Below, one piece after another: positions 37,506 to 48,682 of a DNA stretch of 64,000 nt. Source of the DNA: Niveibacterium umoris. GTDB lineage: Bacteria > Pseudomonadota > Gammaproteobacteria > Burkholderiales > Rhodocyclaceae. The position numbers were made by a program, and so were the translations under genes. The number at the start of each line of letters is the position of its first letter. The stretch's first letter is position 1. Where the stretch lies: contig NZ_JACIET010000001.1 in the NCBI RefSeq assembly GCF_014197015.1, forward strand, positions 2,573,392 through 2,637,391, in the 5' to 3' direction. The notes under the pieces are model-generated. The model saw only the letters and a list, made by a program, of their open reading frames with translations. It made no database searches and was not told where the DNA came from.

Positions 37506-39232
37506 TCAGAGAAACGCTTGATGACCTTGACCAGTTCCTCATTCTGCGGATGGCTGTTCAGTGAGTCCTGCCAGGTCTTGCGGGCTTCATCGCGGCGCCC
37601 CATCTGCCACAGCACTTCGCCGATGTGCGCGGCGATCTCGGGATCGGGCCTCAAATCGAACGCGCGCTTAAGGCTCTCGTAGGCGGCGGTGAGATCGCCC
37701 TTGCGGAACAGCACCCAGCCCATGGAATCGAGGATGAAGGCATCATCCGGCGCCAGGTCGAGCGCCTTGCGGATCAGTTCCTGCGCCTCGACCAGACGGA
37801 TGTTGCGGTCGGCGAGCGAGTAACCCAGCGCGTTGTAGGACTGCGCCTCGTCGGGCTTGAGCTTGATCAGGCGGCGCAGGTCGCGCTCCATCTCGTCGAA
37901 CTTGCCCAGCCGTTCGGCCAGCAGTGCGCGGTCGTAGATCAGGTCGGTCTGGTCCGGCTGCTTGCGGATGGCCGCATCCAGCAGCGCATAGGCCTCGGCA
38001 GGGCGGTTGATTTCGCGCAGGATCTGCGCCTCGCCCAACAAAAAGGTATTTGCATCCTTCGGATAGGACTGGCGCAGATGCGCCAGCTCCGCGCGTGCGC
38101 CAGCGACGTCGCCGCCGCGTGCCTGCAAAAGCGCCGCGCGAATCCACGCGGTATTGCGCTGCGCACCGCCAGTGATCGCACGATAGGAAGTGATCGCTTC
38201 GGTCGTCCGCTTCTGCTCCTCCTGCAACTGCGCAATCTGCATCCGCACCGTATCGGGGTCCGGCTTGCCCAGCACGAGCAGGCGCTGGAATTCCGCTTCG
38301 GCCGCGGCCGGTTCGCCCGCCTGCAAAAGCAGCAATGCGTAGGTGTAGCCGACCTCACCGTTATCCGGTGCGAGCTTCACAAGTTTCTCGAACTCGCTGC
38401 GGGATGCTGCGTATTGCCGGTCCGACGCCAGCAGCCTGGCATAGGCCAGGTGCGCATCGAAGGACTTGGGATTCTTTGCCCGGTAAGCATCGAGGAACGC
38501 CAGGGCGTCCTTGACCCGCCCCTGCTGCTGCTGCAGTTGCGCCTTGAGCAGGGCGGCGGGCTCCCAGTCCGCCTTGCGTTCGAGCGCCTGCTCCAGCAAG
38601 CGCAAGGCGGTTTCGCTGTCCCCTGCGTTGAAGGCGGCATGCGCACGGGCGAAATACGCCTCAGGCAATTTGAGATAGGGCTCGGACAGCCGATCGATGC
38701 TGCGCTGCACTTCGACCTTGTCCGGGTAGCGCTGTAGCGTGGCGTTCAAGGCCATCAGCAGATTCGCCGGCCCCTCCGGGCTGCGCGACAGGATGCGTGC
38801 GAGTTGCGGCTCCAGTTCGTCGAGCCGGCCCATGCCACCCGCCAGCAGGCCTGCCAGCATCTGCACCGCCTGCATGTTTTCCGGCTCCAGCGCGCTCCAC
38901 AGCCGCGCGGCCTCCAGCGCGTCGGGCACCCGACGGGCGTACAGCGCCACTTCAGCGGCGCGACGGGCGATACGCGGGTCGCGCGTCTTGCGAGCCAGGT
39001 CGAGGTAGCCTTGCGAAGCCAGTTCAAGATTGCCGCGCGCACCGGCGATCTCCGACAACAGGAACTGGTAGAGGATCTGCGGCGTCAGCGCACTGGGCAG
39101 ATCCGCCGCCTTGGCCTCCGGCGCCGCGCTGTCCGCTTGCATTTCATCGGCGCGCGCGGCCGACACGCTGGTCGCCAGGCACAGGCCGAGCGCAAGGCGC
39201 GAAATGGAGACCAACAACGGGCGCGACGACAT
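37502..39232 (-). CDS. Exported TPR-repeat protein
   Basis: A 576-residue protein with a Sec signal peptide (cleavage near SAARA|DE) and about 12 tetratricopeptide repeats filling the mature part. Examples are AYFARAHAAFNAGDSETALRLLEQAL, LAYARLLASDRQYAASRSEF and YNALGYSLADRNIRLVEAQELI. The protein is periplasmic or envelope-associated and probably a scaffold. Its position directly before lolB, with overlapping codons, is widespread in betaproteobacteria and suggests an envelope-assembly role. It is divergent from mutM. Confidence 0.88.
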   Translation of the reverse strand: MSSRPLLVSISRLALGLCLATSVSAARADEMQADSAAPEAKAADLPSALTPQILYQFLLSEIAGARGNLELASQGYLDLARKTRDPRIARRAAEVALYARRVPDALEAARLWSALEPENMQAVQMLAGLLAGGMGRLDELEPQLARILSRSPEGPANLLMALNATLQRYPDKVEVQRSIDRLSEPYLKLPEAYFARAHAAFNAGDSETALRLLEQALERKADWEPAALLKAQLQQQQGRVKDALAFLDAYRAKNPKSFDAHLAYARLLASDRQYAASRSEFEKLVKLAPDNGEVGYTYALLLLQAGEPAAAEAEFQRLLVLGKPDPDTVRMQIAQLQEEQKRTTEAITSYRAITGGAQRNTAWIRAALLQARGGDVAGARAELAHLRQSYPKDANTFLLGEAQILREINRPAEAYALLDAAIRKQPDQTDLIYDRALLAERLGKFDEMERDLRRLIKLKPDEAQSYNALGYSLADRNIRLVEAQELIRKALDLAPDDAFILDSMGWVLFRKGDLTAAYESLKRAFDLRPDPEIAAHIGEVLWQMGRRDEARKTWQDSLNSHPQNEELVKVIKRFSE

Positions 39233-39333
39233 GGTGAAAACTCCGGTCCAGGAAATACGATTCTGACAAGGCGCATTAACATGCGTTCGTCCGATGTTAT
39301 CAGCTTGCCTGCACCGGCAAGTTTCCCACCACG

Positions 39334-40146
39334 ATGCCAGAACTGCCCGAAGTCGAAACCACCTGCCGCGGCATCGCGCCGCTGGTGGAAGGCCGCACCG
39401 TCACCGCGGTGATCGTCCGCGATGCGCGCATGCGGCGTCCGGTGCCCGACAGTCTTGCTGAGGAACTGCCTTCACAGCGCATCGATCAGGTACAGCGACG
39501 CGGCAAGTATTTGTTATTGCAGGCGCAGACCGGCGTGCTGCTGATCCATCTGGGCATGTCGGGCAGCCTGCGGGTGGTACCGCGCGATCTTCCGCCGCGC
39601 AAGCACGATCATGTGGACATCGTCTTTGGCGATTCCGCGCTGCGCTACCACGACCCGCGGCGCTTCGGCGTCGTCGACTGGTTCGTCGGCCCGGCGGAAG
39701 AACATTCGCTGATCGCGCCGCTGGGCATCGAGCCGCTCTCGGCCGACTTCTCGGGTACGTGGCTGCACCGCGCCAGTCGCGGAAGGCGGACGCCGATCAA
39801 GCTGTTCCTGATGGACGCCCACACGCTGGTCGGCGTCGGCAACATCTACGCCTCCGAGAGCCTTTTCCGCGCCGGCATCCGGCCGACGACGCCCGCCGGG
39901 CGCCTTGCGCTCGCGCGCTGCGATTCCCTCGCACAGGCCGTCAAGGCCACCCTGCTCGACGCCATCGCGGCGGGCGGCAGCACGCTGCGAGACTTCGTCG
40001 GCAGCGATGGCGCGCCGGGCTATTTCCAGCATGAAGCCTTCGTGTACGGCCGCGCCGGATCGCCCTGCCGCCATTGCGGCACACCCATCCGCCAGCGCAC
40101 GCAGGGTCAGCGCAGCACCTTCTGGTGCCCGGCCTGCCAGACCTGA
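39334..40146 (+). CDS. mutM: Formamidopyrimidine-DNA glycosylase (Fpg/MutM)
   Basis: A 270-residue base-excision enzyme that removes 8-oxoguanine and nicks the strand. The N-terminal PELPEVETT has the catalytic Pro2 and Glu3. RRGKYLLL holds the conserved Lys. [14 protein letters not shown], and GVGNIYASE of the helix-two-turn-helix follow. The C-terminal zinc finger is CRHCG...CPAC. Length is normal. The ATG at 39334 is fixed by the required MPE N-terminus. Confidence 0.97.
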   Translation: MPELPEVETTCRGIAPLVEGRTVTAVIVRDARMRRPVPDSLAEELPSQRIDQVQRRGKYLLLQAQTGVLLIHLGMSGSLRVVPRDLPPRKHDHVDIVFGDSALRYHDPRRFGVVDWFVGPAEEHSLIAPLGIEPLSADFSGTWLHRASRGRRTPIKLFLMDAHTLVGVGNIYASESLFRAGIRPTTPAGRLALARCDSLAQAVKATLLDAIAAGGSTLRDFVGSDGAPGYFQHEAFVYGRAGSPCRHCGTPIRQRTQGQRSTFWCPACQT

Positions 40147-40291
40147 GACCGCGCCCCCAGCCGACCCTGCCGTTCGTCGGAGATGCCGCGCCGCGCGAAC
40201 GGGAATTTCGCTATGCTTAAGGAATTCGCCAAAATCCAAACTGGACCGCATCCGGGGCCGACGCCACGGATCTCCACCCCCGGGAGCGGGC

Positions 40292-42256
40292 ATGAACCTG
40301 ACTGACAGCTTTTCCGAGTTCTCCGAGTGGCGCGACAGCGTCGGCCAGTCGATTGCGCAGCTCAAGACCTGGCTCGTGCGCAACGAAGTCGGCGATGCAC
40401 AGACCGATCTGCGTCTGAACTACCTGCTCGAACGGCTGCGCGACGAGAAGCTCACCGTCGCCTTCGTCGCCGAATTTTCGCGCGGTAAGTCAGAACTGAT
40501 CAATGCCGTGTTCTTCGCCGACTATGGCGACCGTATCCTGCCCTCTTCGGCCGGCCGCACCACAATGTGCCCGACCGAATTGCAGTGGGAGAACGGACAG
40601 ACGCCGTCGATCCGGTTGCTGCCGATCGAAACCCGCGGCCGCGGTGCGAGCGTGCAGGAATTCAAGCGCCACGCCGAGGAATGGATCACCGTGCCGATCG
40701 ACGTCTCGTCGACCGAAAGCATGCAGCGCGCGATGTCGCGCGTCGGTGAAACCAAACGCGTGCCGCCGGACGAGGCCGAGCGTCTCGGCTTCGCGGTCGA
40801 CCCCAGCGGCAAGAAAGGCGCCCGGATCGAGGACGACGGCAAGGTCGAAATCGCGGCATGGCGCCATGCGCTGATCCAGTTCCCGCATCCGCTGCTCAAA
40901 CAAGGCCTGGTCGTCGTCGACACCCCGGGCCTCAACGCGATCGGCTCGGAACCCGAGCTGACGCTGTCACTGCTGCCCAATGCGCATGCCGTGCTGTTCA
41001 TTCTTGCGGTGGATACCGGCGTCACGCAGAGCGACCTGACCGTGTGGCAGGAACACATCGTCGCCGGCAAGGCCCAGCAGCGCGGTCGCGTGGTGGTGCT
41101 GAACAAGATCGACAGCCTGTGGGACGGCCTGCGTTCGGAACAGCAGATCAACAACGAGATCCGCGGCCAGGTGAGCAGCGTCGCGCATACGCTATCGGTG
41201 CCGGAAAACCAGGTCTTCCCGGTGTCGGCGCAGAAGGCGCTGCTGGCCAAGGTCACCCGCGACCCGGATCTGCTCGATCGCAGCCGCATCGAAGCCCTGG
41301 AAAGCGCGCTCACCAGCGAACTGCTGCCGACCCGGCAGGAAATCGTGCGCGACAACGCACGCGGCGAGACAGGCGAGATCATCCGCCGCACCCGCGAGCT
41401 GCTGAACGCCCGCCTGCGCGGCGTGCAGGAACAGGTGCGCGAGCTGTCGGAACTGCGCGGCAAGAACCGCAGCGTCATCGAATACATGATGCGCAAGGTG
41501 CGCGCCGAGAAGTCGGAGTTCGAACAGGGGCTGCAGAAGTATCACGCCACACGCAGCGTGTTCACCAGCCTGTCGAACAACCTGTACGCGCACCTGGGCC
41601 TGGATGCCCTGCGTCACGAAACCCGCCGCACCCGCGAAGCGATGCTGGATGCGAGTTTCTCGCGCGGTCTGCGCGAGGCGATGGAAAGTTTCTTCGACCA
41701 GTTGCGCAGCAACCTGCGCAAGTCATCGGACGAGGTCACCGAAATCCAGCGCATGCTCGACACGATGTACAAGAAGTTCGCGATCGAGCACGGGCTCAAG
41801 CTCGCCGCTCCGACCAGCTTCTCGACCCTGCGCTATGAGAAGGAAATCGAGCGCCTGCGCGCCGCCTTCAACCAGCAGCTCAACAACGTCGGCGCGATGG
41901 TGCTGCATCGCAAGGGCACGGTTACCCAACGCTTCTTCGACACGATCGCGCTCGAAGCCCGGCGTACCTTCGAACTGGCCAACCGCGACGTCGACCAGTG
42001 GTTGCGCGCGGTGATGAGCCCGCTGGAAACGCAGGTGCGCGAATACCAGATCCAGCTCAAGCGTCGCCTCGAAAGCGTCAAGCGCATCCACGAGGCGACC
42101 GGCACGCTGGAAGAGCGGATCGCCGAACTCGACCAGGCCGAACGCGTTGTGCTGCATCAGCTTTCTGATCTGTCGCGCCTGGAACAGGGCATCGCCGGTG
42201 CGATCGGCATCACCGGCGCACTGAGCGAATCCGAGGCACCTGCCCGCGCAGCCTGA
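40292..42256 (+). CDS. Dynamin-like GTPase
   Basis: A 654-residue member of the bacterial dynamin-like family. The GTPase domain has AEFSRGKSELINAVF (P loop, with Ala in place of the usual first Gly), SAGRTTMCP (switch I Thr), VVDTPGLNAIG (G3) and LNKIDSLWDG (G4). A long alpha-helical, charged C-terminal half follows (about 370-640), predicted to be coiled coil and a membrane-binding stalk. Such proteins bind or remodel membranes. It is unpaired, whereas many bacterial dynamins come in tandem. The ATG at 40292 has GGGAG nearby. A hairpin terminator follows. Confidence 0.85.
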   Translation: MNLTDSFSEFSEWRDSVGQSIAQLKTWLVRNEVGDAQTDLRLNYLLERLRDEKLTVAFVAEFSRGKSELINAVFFADYGDRILPSSAGRTTMCPTELQWENGQTPSIRLLPIETRGRGASVQEFKRHAEEWITVPIDVSSTESMQRAMSRVGETKRVPPDEAERLGFAVDPSGKKGARIEDDGKVEIAAWRHALIQFPHPLLKQGLVVVDTPGLNAIGSEPELTLSLLPNAHAVLFILAVDTGVTQSDLTVWQEHIVAGKAQQRGRVVVLNKIDSLWDGLRSEQQINNEIRGQVSSVAHTLSVPENQVFPVSAQKALLAKVTRDPDLLDRSRIEALESALTSELLPTRQEIVRDNARGETGEIIRRTRELLNARLRGVQEQVRELSELRGKNRSVIEYMMRKVRAEKSEFEQGLQKYHATRSVFTSLSNNLYAHLGLDALRHETRRTREAMLDASFSRGLREAMESFFDQLRSNLRKSSDEVTEIQRMLDTMYKKFAIEHGLKLAAPTSFSTLRYEKEIERLRAAFNQQLNNVGAMVLHRKGTVTQRFFDTIALEARRTFELANRDVDQWLRAVMSPLETQVREYQIQLKRRLESVKRIHEATGTLEERIAELDQAERVVLHQLSDLSRLEQGIAGAIGITGALSESEAPARAA

Positions 42257-42283
42257 TTCCGGCAAAACCGCTGCCAGCAATGG

Positions 42284-42311
42284 AAAGGGCGACCATCAGG
42301 TCGCCCTTTTT
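42284..42311 (+). terminator. Intrinsic terminator after the dynamin-like gene
   Basis: An 11-bp stem, AAAGGGCGACC and GGTCGCCCTTT, with an ATCA loop, is followed by TTTTTG. It lies 28 nt after the stop codon and 20 nt before the convergent ferredoxin gene's end. Confidence 0.88.
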
Positions 42312-42331
42312 GCTTTCGAACCCCGCGAGAC

Positions 42332-42592
<261 letters not shown>

Positions 42593-42603
42593 TTACCTCT
42601 TCC

Positions 42604-43634
<1,031 letters not shown>

Positions 43635-43801
43635 CGGGCAACTCCGGGCACCGCGACATCAGGATGGAAAGGGGGCATCTGCTAGACTTCTGGGTCGAAT
43701 TTTCCTGCCGGCGCAGCCTCTGCAGGCTACAGCGGGCGCAGCATATTAGCGGCACACGGGCGCGCGCGCCACTCGCGCACCCGGCCTCCACGGAAGCTCC
43801 C

Positions 43802-44911
43802 ATGTTCGATTTCTTCAAGAAGAAACCCGCCGACAGCGCCACGCCGCAGCCAGTCCCGGCCGCGGCGGAGGTGCCGGTCGCCCCTCCCGCGCCGGTTCCA
43901 GATCAACCACCTAGCGCCGCTGCCGCGCCCGCGCCCGACGCGCCGGTCGATCAACGCTCGTGGGCGGTGCGCCTGCGTGACGGCCTCTCGAAGACCCGCG
44001 CGAAGCTCAACGCCGCCGTCGGTCCGACGCTCGGCGCCGATGTCGGCGACGTGATGTCCGACCTCTTCTCGCGCCGCAAGATCGACGACGAGCTGCTCGA
44101 CGAGATCGAGACCACGCTGCTCACCGCCGATTGCGGCGTCGACGCGACGCAGTATCTGATCGACGAAATGCGCAAGCGCTGGAAGCGCGACAAGCTGGAA
44201 ACCGGCGACCAGCTCAAGGGCGTGCTGATGGAACTGCTCGAAGGCCTGCTCACGCCACTGCAGCAGACGCTCGACATCAACGCGCACAAGCCGACCATCA
44301 TCATGCTCGCCGGCGTCAATGGCTCCGGCAAGACCACCTCGATCGGCAAGCTCGCCAAACACTTCCAGGCCCAGGGCAAGAGCGTGCTGCTTGCCGCCGG
44401 CGACACCTTCCGCGCGGCGGCGCGCGAGCAGTTGCAGGAATGGGGCCGGCGCAACGATGTGACGGTGATTTCGCAGGACGGCGGCGACCCGGCCGCGGTG
44501 GTGTTCGACGCGATCAGCGCGGCGCGCGCCCGCGGCATCGACATCGTGCTCGCCGACACCGCCGGCCGCCTGCCGACCCAGCTGCACCTGATGGAAGAAA
44601 TCGCCAAGGTGCGCCGCGTGATCCAGAAGGCCGACCCCACCGGCCCGCACGAAGTGCTGCTGGTGCTCGATTCGAACATCGGGCAGAACGCGCTGGCGCA
44701 ACTCGCCGCCTTTGACAAGGCGGTCGGCGTCACCGGCCTGGTCGTCACCAAACTCGACGGTACCGCCAAGGGCGGCGTGCTGGCCGCGATTGCGCGCACC
44801 AACCCGAAGCCGATCCGCTACATCGGCGTGGGCGAACGCATCGACGACCTGCAACCCTTCGTGGCACGCGAATTCGTCGAAGCGCTGTTCGACGTCGCAC
44901 CCACCCGCTAA
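43802..44911 (+). CDS. ftsY: Signal recognition particle receptor FtsY
   Basis: A 369-residue SRP GTPase that docks ribosome-SRP complexes at the membrane. A Pro/Ala-rich A domain (residues 1-60) follows the amphipathic MFDFFKKKP start. The N domain holds [19 protein letters not shown]-like helices. The G domain has [50 protein letters not shown] and GVGERIDDL. The ATG at 43802 is the only start that gives the membrane-binding N-terminus. It leads the ftsY-ftsE-ftsX operon. Confidence 0.96.
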   Translation: MFDFFKKKPADSATPQPVPAAAEVPVAPPAPVPDQPPSAAAAPAPDAPVDQRSWAVRLRDGLSKTRAKLNAAVGPTLGADVGDVMSDLFSRRKIDDELLDEIETTLLTADCGVDATQYLIDEMRKRWKRDKLETGDQLKGVLMELLEGLLTPLQQTLDINAHKPTIIMLAGVNGSGKTTSIGKLAKHFQAQGKSVLLAAGDTFRAAAREQLQEWGRRNDVTVISQDGGDPAAVVFDAISAARARGIDIVLADTAGRLPTQLHLMEEIAKVRRVIQKADPTGPHEVLLVLDSNIGQNALAQLAAFDKAVGVTGLVVTKLDGTAKGGVLAAIARTNPKPIRYIGVGERIDDLQPFVAREFVEALFDVAPTR

Positions 44912-44932
44912 GCCGCACCAGGAGAGCGCCGC

Positions 44933-45589
44933 GTGATCCAGTTCGACAACGTTTCGAAACGCTACCCCGGCGGCTACGAAGCGCTGATCGGCGTGAGCCT
45001 GCAGATCGAGCGCGGCGAGCTGGTCGTGCTGCGCGGCCACTCCGGCGCCGGCAAGAGCACTCTGCTGAAGCTGCTGCCGGTGCTCGAACGCCCGACCAGC
45101 GGGCGCGTGCTGGTGAACGGGCAGGACGTCAGCCGCCTGCCGCAGGGCGCGATCCCCTACCTGCGGCGCAGCCTCGGGCTGGTCACGCAAGACAGCCGTC
45201 TGCTCTACGACCGCAACGTGCTCGACAACGTGATGCTGCCGCTCATTCTGGCCGACATGCCCGAACGCGACGCCAAGGCGCGGGTGCGTGCGGCGCTCGA
45301 CCGTGTCGGCCTCGCCCAGCACGAACGCTCGATGCCGATCTCGCTGTCGGGCGGCGAACAGCAGCGCGTGGCGATCGCCCGCGCCATCGTCAATCGCCCG
45401 ACCATGCTGATCGCCGACGAGCCGACCGCCAACCTCGACGCCGCGTATGCGCTGGATATCGCATCGCTGTTCCGCGACTACAACGAAGCCGGCGTGACGA
45501 TGATCATCGCCACCCACGATGAGCGCCTGTTCGCCGACCGCGCGCCGCGCCGCATCGAACTTTCCAAGGGAAGGCTGGTGAGCGCATGA
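44933..45589 (+). CDS. ftsE: Cell division ATP-binding protein FtsE
   Basis: A 218-residue ABC ATPase working with FtsX to control peptidoglycan hydrolases at the septum. It has Walker A GHSGAGKSTLLKLL (about residue 36), the Q-loop TQDSRLL, signature LSGGEQQRVAIARA, Walker B MLIADEPTANLD and switch His in ATHDERL. The start is a GTG with AGGAG 8 nt upstream; an ATGA overlap leads into ftsX. Confidence 0.96.
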   Translation: MIQFDNVSKRYPGGYEALIGVSLQIERGELVVLRGHSGAGKSTLLKLLPVLERPTSGRVLVNGQDVSRLPQGAIPYLRRSLGLVTQDSRLLYDRNVLDNVMLPLILADMPERDAKARVRAALDRVGLAQHERSMPISLSGGEQQRVAIARAIVNRPTMLIADEPTANLDAAYALDIASLFRDYNEAGVTMIIATHDERLFADRAPRRIELSKGRLVSA

Positions 45590-46503
45590 CACGCTGGATC
45601 GCCCTCCACGGCATCGCCTTTACCCGCGCCGCCAAGCGGCTGGCCCACACCCCGCTCGGCACGCTGCTGTCGATACTCGTCGTCGCGATCGCGCTGGTGC
45701 TGCCGGCGCTCGGCTATGTACTGGCCGACAGCGTCGCACGACTGGCGCAAGGCCTTTCCGGCCAGCCCGAGATCAGCCTGTTCATGGAAGTCGGCGCCGA
45801 CAAAGCCAGGGTCACCGCAGTCGAGCAGGCCTTGCGCACGAACAAGGGTGTAACCGGGCTTCGCTTCGTGTCGCGCGACGAAGCGCTCAAACAACTCGCC
45901 AACGGCAGCGGCCTGGGCGACGTGACACAGGCGCTCGGCGACAACCCGTTGCCCGATGCCTTCGTCGTCACGCCACACAGCGACTCACCCGCCGAGTTCA
46001 AGCGGCTGGCGGACGATTTCCGCAAGCTGCCGGGCGTGGCCCATGTGCAGCTCGACACCGAGTGGGTGCAGCGCCTGGCCGCGCTCGTCAGCCTCGCCCG
46101 TACCGCGGTCGGCGCGCTCGCCGGCCTGCTCGGTGCGGCGCTGGTGATCGTCACCTTCAACACCATCCGCCTGCAGATCCTCACGCAGCGGCACGAGATC
46201 GGCGTCAGCCTGCTGCTCGGCGCCACCACGCAGTGGGTGCGCCGGCCCTTCCTGTGGTTCGGCATCTTGCAGGGCGCGCTCGGCGGGCTTGCCGCCTGGG
46301 GCCTGCTGCTCGGCATCCTCGCACTGATGCGCGGGCCGGCCACGCAACTGGCCGATTCCTACGGCATCCCGCTCGAACTCGGTGGCCCGGACGCGCTCGG
46401 CGTGGCCGCGCTGGTGGGTTTCGCGGCGCTGCTGGGCTGGCTCGGCGCGGCGCTGTCGGTGCGTCGGCACCTGCATGCCGCGGGCGAACGCGGCGACGGC
46501 TGA
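45586..46503 (+). CDS. ftsX: Cell division permease FtsX
   Basis: A 305-residue FtsX. A cytoplasmic N-terminus is followed by a first membrane helix (LLSILVVAIALVLPALGYVL), a periplasmic domain of about 110 residues that contacts amidase activators, and three more helices after residue 165. The coupling-helix motif LQILTQRHEIGVSLLLGATTQWV contacts FtsE. The start overlaps the ftsE stop (ATGA). A terminator follows at 46560. Confidence 0.95.
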   Translation: MTRWIALHGIAFTRAAKRLAHTPLGTLLSILVVAIALVLPALGYVLADSVARLAQGLSGQPEISLFMEVGADKARVTAVEQALRTNKGVTGLRFVSRDEALKQLANGSGLGDVTQALGDNPLPDAFVVTPHSDSPAEFKRLADDFRKLPGVAHVQLDTEWVQRLAALVSLARTAVGALAGLLGAALVIVTFNTIRLQILTQRHEIGVSLLLGATTQWVRRPFLWFGILQGALGGLAAWGLLLGILALMRGPATQLADSYGIPLELGGPDALGVAALVGFAALLGWLGAALSVRRHLHAAGERGDG

Positions 46504-46559
46504 ACCCGATACACCACGCGAGACGCGCCGCCGGCGCTGCGATACCGCCCGAAACGACA

Positions 46560-46592
46560 AAGGCCGGATCGGGAGATCCGGCCTTCGCTTTT
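46560..46592 (+). terminator. Terminator after ftsX
   Basis: A perfect 11-bp stem, AAGGCCGGATC and GATCCGGCCTT, with a GGGA loop is followed by CGCTTTT. It lies 56 nt past the ftsX stop, before the convergent PfkB-kinase gene, and can partly serve both directions. Confidence 0.85.
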
Positions 46593-46621
46593 CTGCGAGC
46601 CTGAGTGCGCGCGCAGCGGCC

Positions 46622-47557
46622 TCAGAAGGGCTTTGCGCCGTAGGCCTTCTCGAAACGCGCCGCGATTTCCTCGCGCGACGGCGCATAGTTCTGCGGCCCG
46701 CGCGCCTCGATCTTGAAGGCCCCCATCACGCTGGCGAGCTGGCACGCCTTTTCCAGCGACCAGCCATTGACCAGCCCGTACAGCAGGCCGCCACGGTAAG
46801 CGTCACCGCAACCGGTCGGGTCTGCGATCGCCGAAATCGGCACCACCGGCACCTGCGTCTCGCGGCCCTCGGCGTAGATCACCGACCCTTCGGCGCCGCG
46901 CGTGACGACCAGGCCCTGCACCTTGGCCGCGATCTGCGGCAGCGTCAGCCCGGTGCGCTCGCACAGCAGGTGGGCTTCGTAGTCATTCACCGTGCACCAG
47001 GTCGCCCAGTCGAGGAACTGCAGGAAGTCCTCGCCCGAGAACAGCGGCATCGCCTGGCCCGGATCGAACACGAAGGGGATGCCCGCGGTGTCGAAGTCGC
47101 GCGCATGCTGCAGCATGCCGTCGCGCCCGTCCGGCCCGACGATGCCCAGCTTCACACCCGCTGCATCCGCCACATGGTTCTGGTGCGAGAAACTCATCGC
47201 GCCGGGGTGGAAGGCAGTGATCTGGTTATCGTCCAGGTCGGTGGTGATGAAGGCCTGCGCGGTATAACTGCCGGGGATTTCGCGGATGTGCGTATCCGGA
47301 ATCCCCAGATCGGCAAGGCGCTTGCGGTAGGGCGCCGCATCCTCACCGGCGGTCGCCATGATCAGCGGCGAACCGCCGAGCAACTTCAGTGCATAGCCGA
47401 TGTTGCCGGCACAGCCGCCGAACTCGCGCCGCATGTCCGGCACCAGGAAGGACACGTTCAGGATGTGGATCTGGTCCGGCAGGATGTGCTTCTTGAAGTG
47501 ATCCTGGAAAACCATGATCGTGTCGTAGGCGATCGACCCGCAGATGAGGACGGACAT
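46622..47557 (-). CDS. PfkB family carbohydrate/nucleoside kinase
   Basis: A 311-residue ribokinase-fold kinase. It has GSIAYDTIM at the N-terminus, REFGGCAGNIGYALKLLGG (substrate Gly-Gly motif), and ADPTGCGDAYRGGLLYGL, where the Asp of GCGD is the catalytic base and the GCGD loop forms the anion hole. The AYDTIMVF...F...I beginning resembles the group annotated as adenosine kinase in betaproteobacteria, but the substrate cannot be assigned from sequence. It converges on ftsX, a pairing I recall from related genomes. It appears monocistronic. Confidence 0.85.
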   Translation of the reverse strand: MSVLICGSIAYDTIMVFQDHFKKHILPDQIHILNVSFLVPDMRREFGGCAGNIGYALKLLGGSPLIMATAGEDAAPYRKRLADLGIPDTHIREIPGSYTAQAFITTDLDDNQITAFHPGAMSFSHQNHVADAAGVKLGIVGPDGRDGMLQHARDFDTAGIPFVFDPGQAMPLFSGEDFLQFLDWATWCTVNDYEAHLLCERTGLTLPQIAAKVQGLVVTRGAEGSVIYAEGRETQVPVVPISAIADPTGCGDAYRGGLLYGLVNGWSLEKACQLASVMGAFKIEARGPQNYAPSREEIAARFEKAYGAKPF

Positions 47558-47674
47558 GGGAACTCCGAAATGGGCAAAGGCAGGATTCTACGTGGGGATG
47601 CAAGCCACCGGCGCACGCCCCCTTGAACCCACCGCGCGAAGCGTCCAGACTTCCTACTCAACCTCCCCACCCGC

Positions 47675-48508
47675 TTGCCGTCTGCCCGAACGCCTTTTGT
47701 GACTTCGCCTGTCCGACGCCGGATTGCACTGATCGGAGCGCTGCTCTTGGGGCTCACCCCCTCGCTCGTTGCCGCCGCCTGCGGGCAAACGTATCCGATC
47801 GGGATCGCGGCGCTGGGCTACGTCGCGTTTCTCAACGAGCGGGGCGAGCCCGCCGGCTACGCGGTCGATCAGATCCGCGAACTCGAACGCCGAACCGGCT
47901 GCACGTTCGAGGTCGAGATCCTGCCTGGCGAGCGCTTGCGCAGGCTGGGCCAACTCCATCAATTGGCTGCCACGCCGTTTACCGGCAAACCGCCAAACGA
48001 CGATGCCGGCCGAACGTGGATCGGGCTCAGCACCAACAGCATGGATCTCGTTGTGCGCGCCGATCTCGCCCCGAGCGAAGCGGACCTCCAGAAGATCCTG
48101 AACGATCCAGGGCTCGTGGTTGGCACCGTGCGCGGGCTCAACTATGGCCCGGCGGTGCAGGCCATGCTCGATCAGTTGCCCGCCTCGCGGCGCGACGTCT
48201 CGGACGACGAATCCGCGCTGGCGCGCAAGTTCGTCGCTGGGCGGATCAACGCCACACCCGGATTCGCGCTCGTCTATCGCCGATGGCTCGACCGCGAAGG
48301 TCTGGCAGACGCGACCGTGGCGGTCCCGATCGCATCGGCCGGCCGCATCCCAGGCGGATGGACGCTGTGGCGCCCTCCGCTGACCGACGCCGACCAGCAG
48401 CGCATTACCAGCGCCCTGCGGGCGATGCGCGACGATGGCACCGAAGAGCGCCTGCTTGCGCGCTACATCGGCCGCACCCAAGCCACCCTCGCACGCTTCA
48501 GGGACTAG
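47675..48508 (+). CDS. Periplasmic solute-binding protein-like (family 3)
   Basis: About 277 residues. A signal peptide (RRRIALIGALLLGLTPSLVAAA|C) is followed by a small SBP_bac_3-like domain: IGIAALGYVAFLNERGEPAGYAVD, RLRRLGQL, VVGTVRGLNYGP. Many such lone proteins in betaproteobacteria are annotated 'transporter substrate-binding domain-containing', with no transporter beside them; none is beside this one. The start is uncertain: the TTG at 47675 or the GTG at 47699, neither with a good ribosome-binding site. The ligand is unknown. Confidence 0.7.
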   Translation: MPSARTPFVTSPVRRRIALIGALLLGLTPSLVAAACGQTYPIGIAALGYVAFLNERGEPAGYAVDQIRELERRTGCTFEVEILPGERLRRLGQLHQLAATPFTGKPPNDDAGRTWIGLSTNSMDLVVRADLAPSEADLQKILNDPGLVVGTVRGLNYGPAVQAMLDQLPASRRDVSDDESALARKFVAGRINATPGFALVYRRWLDREGLADATVAVPIASAGRIPGGWTLWRPPLTDADQQRITSALRAMRDDGTEERLLARYIGRTQATLARFRD

Positions 48509-48682
48509 CGCTGCGCCGACACGCCAGCGTGAAGTAGCCTCGCGCGGCGCATCGGCGATGCGGGGACAATGTGCGCTTGCGGGGGCCGACACCGTTCTGC
48601 GCCCGCGCCGATCGCCATGCAGGTTGTGGTGCGATCGGCGACCGGCCTGATCCGGGCTGCATGCTTTTTGGAGAATCGCGCA

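Noticed and set aside
43727-45592. A 621-codon minus-strand frame opposite ftsY and ftsE
   Set aside because: It is antisense to two unambiguous genes and has no domain features.
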